A DNA stretch of 64,000 bases. Origin: Bradyrhizobium sp. AUGA SZCCT0158 (GTDB taxonomy: Bacteria > Pseudomonadota > Alphaproteobacteria > Rhizobiales > Xanthobacteraceae). Made by a program: the position numbers and the translations under genes. The notes beneath the pieces were generated by a model, which saw only the letters and a program-made list of their open reading frames with translations, was not told the DNA's origin and made no database searches. Below, piece by piece: positions 63,292 to 64,000 of this stretch. Location: positions 62,001 to 126,000 of the forward strand of contig NZ_JAFCME010000013.1 of assembly GCF_018130065.1 (NCBI RefSeq), in the 5' to 3' direction. Every line of letters begins with the position of its first letter. Position 1 is the first letter of the stretch.

Positions 63292-64000
63292 ATGAATGCG
63301 TTCAAAAAAGTAATTCTTGCTGCGACTTGCGTTGGCAGCCTGACAGCGGTGGCGTCGCCGGCGACGGCCCAAACTACCTTGCGCGTCGTCATGCACTCGG
63401 ATCTGAAGATTCTGGATCCGATCTGGACCACGGCCTACATCGTCCGTAACCACGGCTACATGATTTACGACACGCTTCTCGCCCAGGACGAGAAGGGTGA
63501 GGTAAAGCCGCAGATGGTCGAGAAGTACGAAGCCGCGGCGGACGGCAAGGGCTATACCTTCACGCTGCGCGACGGACTGCTGTGGCACGACGGCAAGCCG
63601 GTGACGTCGGAAGACTGCATCGCTTCGATCAAGCGCTGGGCGATCAAGGACTCGCTCGGTCAGAAAATGATGACCTTCGTCGACTCCATTAACGCCGTCG
63701 ATGCCAAAACTTTCACCATCAAGCTCAAGGAACCGACTGGCCTCGTTCTGCTCGGCCTGTCAAAACCATCGTCCAACGTGCCGTTCATGATGCCCAAACG
63801 CGTCGCCGAAACGGACGCCAACAAGCAGATCGAGGATTTTACGGGATCCGGCCCCTTTGTTTTGGTCAAGGATGAGTGGAAGCCCGGCGACAAGACGGTT
63901 TACGTCAAGTTCGACAAGTACAAGCCGCGCTCCGAGCCGGCCTCGGGCCTTGCCGGCGGCAAGATCGCCAAGGTCGATCGCGTCGAGTGGCGCGCCATTT
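63292..64000 (+). CDS. Peptide ABC transporter substrate-binding protein, 5' part
   Basis: Only the first 236 residues are in the window. A signal peptide (MNAFKKVILAATCVGSLTAV) ends near ATAQTT. The mature domain is SBP family 5: ILDPIWTTAYIVRNHGYMIY, LWHDGKPVTSEDCIASIKRW and DFTGSGPFVLVKDEWKPG. GGAGGTGAAGGA precedes the ATG at 63292. Likely the first gene of a dipeptide/oligopeptide uptake operon, fitting the adjacent peptide- and amide-hydrolysing genes. Confidence 0.9.
   Translation, partial: MNAFKKVILAATCVGSLTAVASPATAQTTLRVVMHSDLKILDPIWTTAYIVRNHGYMIYDTLLAQDEKGEVKPQMVEKYEAAADGKGYTFTLRDGLLWHDGKPVTSEDCIASIKRWAIKDSLGQKMMTFVDSINAVDAKTFTIKLKEPTGLVLLGLSKPSSNVPFMMPKRVAETDANKQIEDFTGSGPFVLVKDEWKPGDKTVYVKFDKYKPRSEPASGLAGGKIAKVDRVEWRAI

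Overview
The window is 64 kb of a GC-rich alphaproteobacterial chromosome. It most resembles Bradyrhizobium or a close relative in the Nitrobacteraceae. The basis is the high GC, a CIRCE-controlled groESL, a Usg-family gene, a near-consensus EcfG promoter, many short secreted proteins, and more than ten intergenic palindromic repeats of the kind scattered through Bradyrhizobium genomes. I saw no prophage, transposase, CRISPR array or rRNA. Assignments rest on reading the sequence and on recalled family motifs; no database search was run.

Layout. 1-5.1 kb: a sulfate-ester utilisation block (taurine/sulfonate-type ABC permease end and ATPase, formylglycine sulfatase, its formylglycine-generating enzyme, SulP anion permease). 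5.1-9.9 kb: small proteins, a GT2-GtrA glycosyltransferase with an ArnT-like GT39 membrane glycosyltransferase, and a DUF899 protein. 10-16 kb: the most unusual stretch. It holds RtcB RNA ligase, a Tlde1-like (DUF2778) L,D-transpeptidase-like protein, two genes for double-glycine-leader peptides, two tandem degenerate tRNA-like sequences, and an SPFH/slipin gene on the same strand as them. 16-18.9 kb: higA antitoxin next to a wrecked higB, then groESL with CIRCE. 19-31 kb: Usg, a cupin with a histone H1-like tail, MFS and ABC transporters, a glycogen-debranching-type enzyme, a GT4 glycosyltransferase behind an EcfG-type promoter, a sphingomyelin-synthase-like PAP2 protein, a third double-glycine peptide and a nucleoside transporter.

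31-49 kb: an SDR and the proteasome-like Anbu protease. About 12 kb away are the three genes usually linked with Anbu (transglutaminase, alpha-E, circularly permuted ATP-grasp). Between them lie an envelope/acid-stress-like group (HdeD, MFS, glutaminase), a frameshifted collagen-like gene, a membrane metallophosphoesterase, an AI-2E transporter, a methyltransferase and a peptide-binding protein. 49-57 kb: metabolic genes (MoCF domain, GNAT, xanthine phosphoribosyltransferase, MetE-like, GST, HCCA isomerase, quinone reductase, hydrolase, enoyl-CoA hydratase). 57-64 kb: an amide/peptide catabolism group (amidase, two M20 peptidases, an M81 MlrC-like protein) leading into a peptide-type ABC substrate-binding protein cut by the window end.

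The best candidate for an under-described system is the tandem tRNA-like pair, structured leader and slipin at 14.1-15.9 kb, with RtcB 3.4 kb upstream. Slipins and tRNA-like RNAs are known companions of RtcB in RNA-repair operons, but here the pieces are spread out, no RtcR regulator is visible, and functional linkage is inference.
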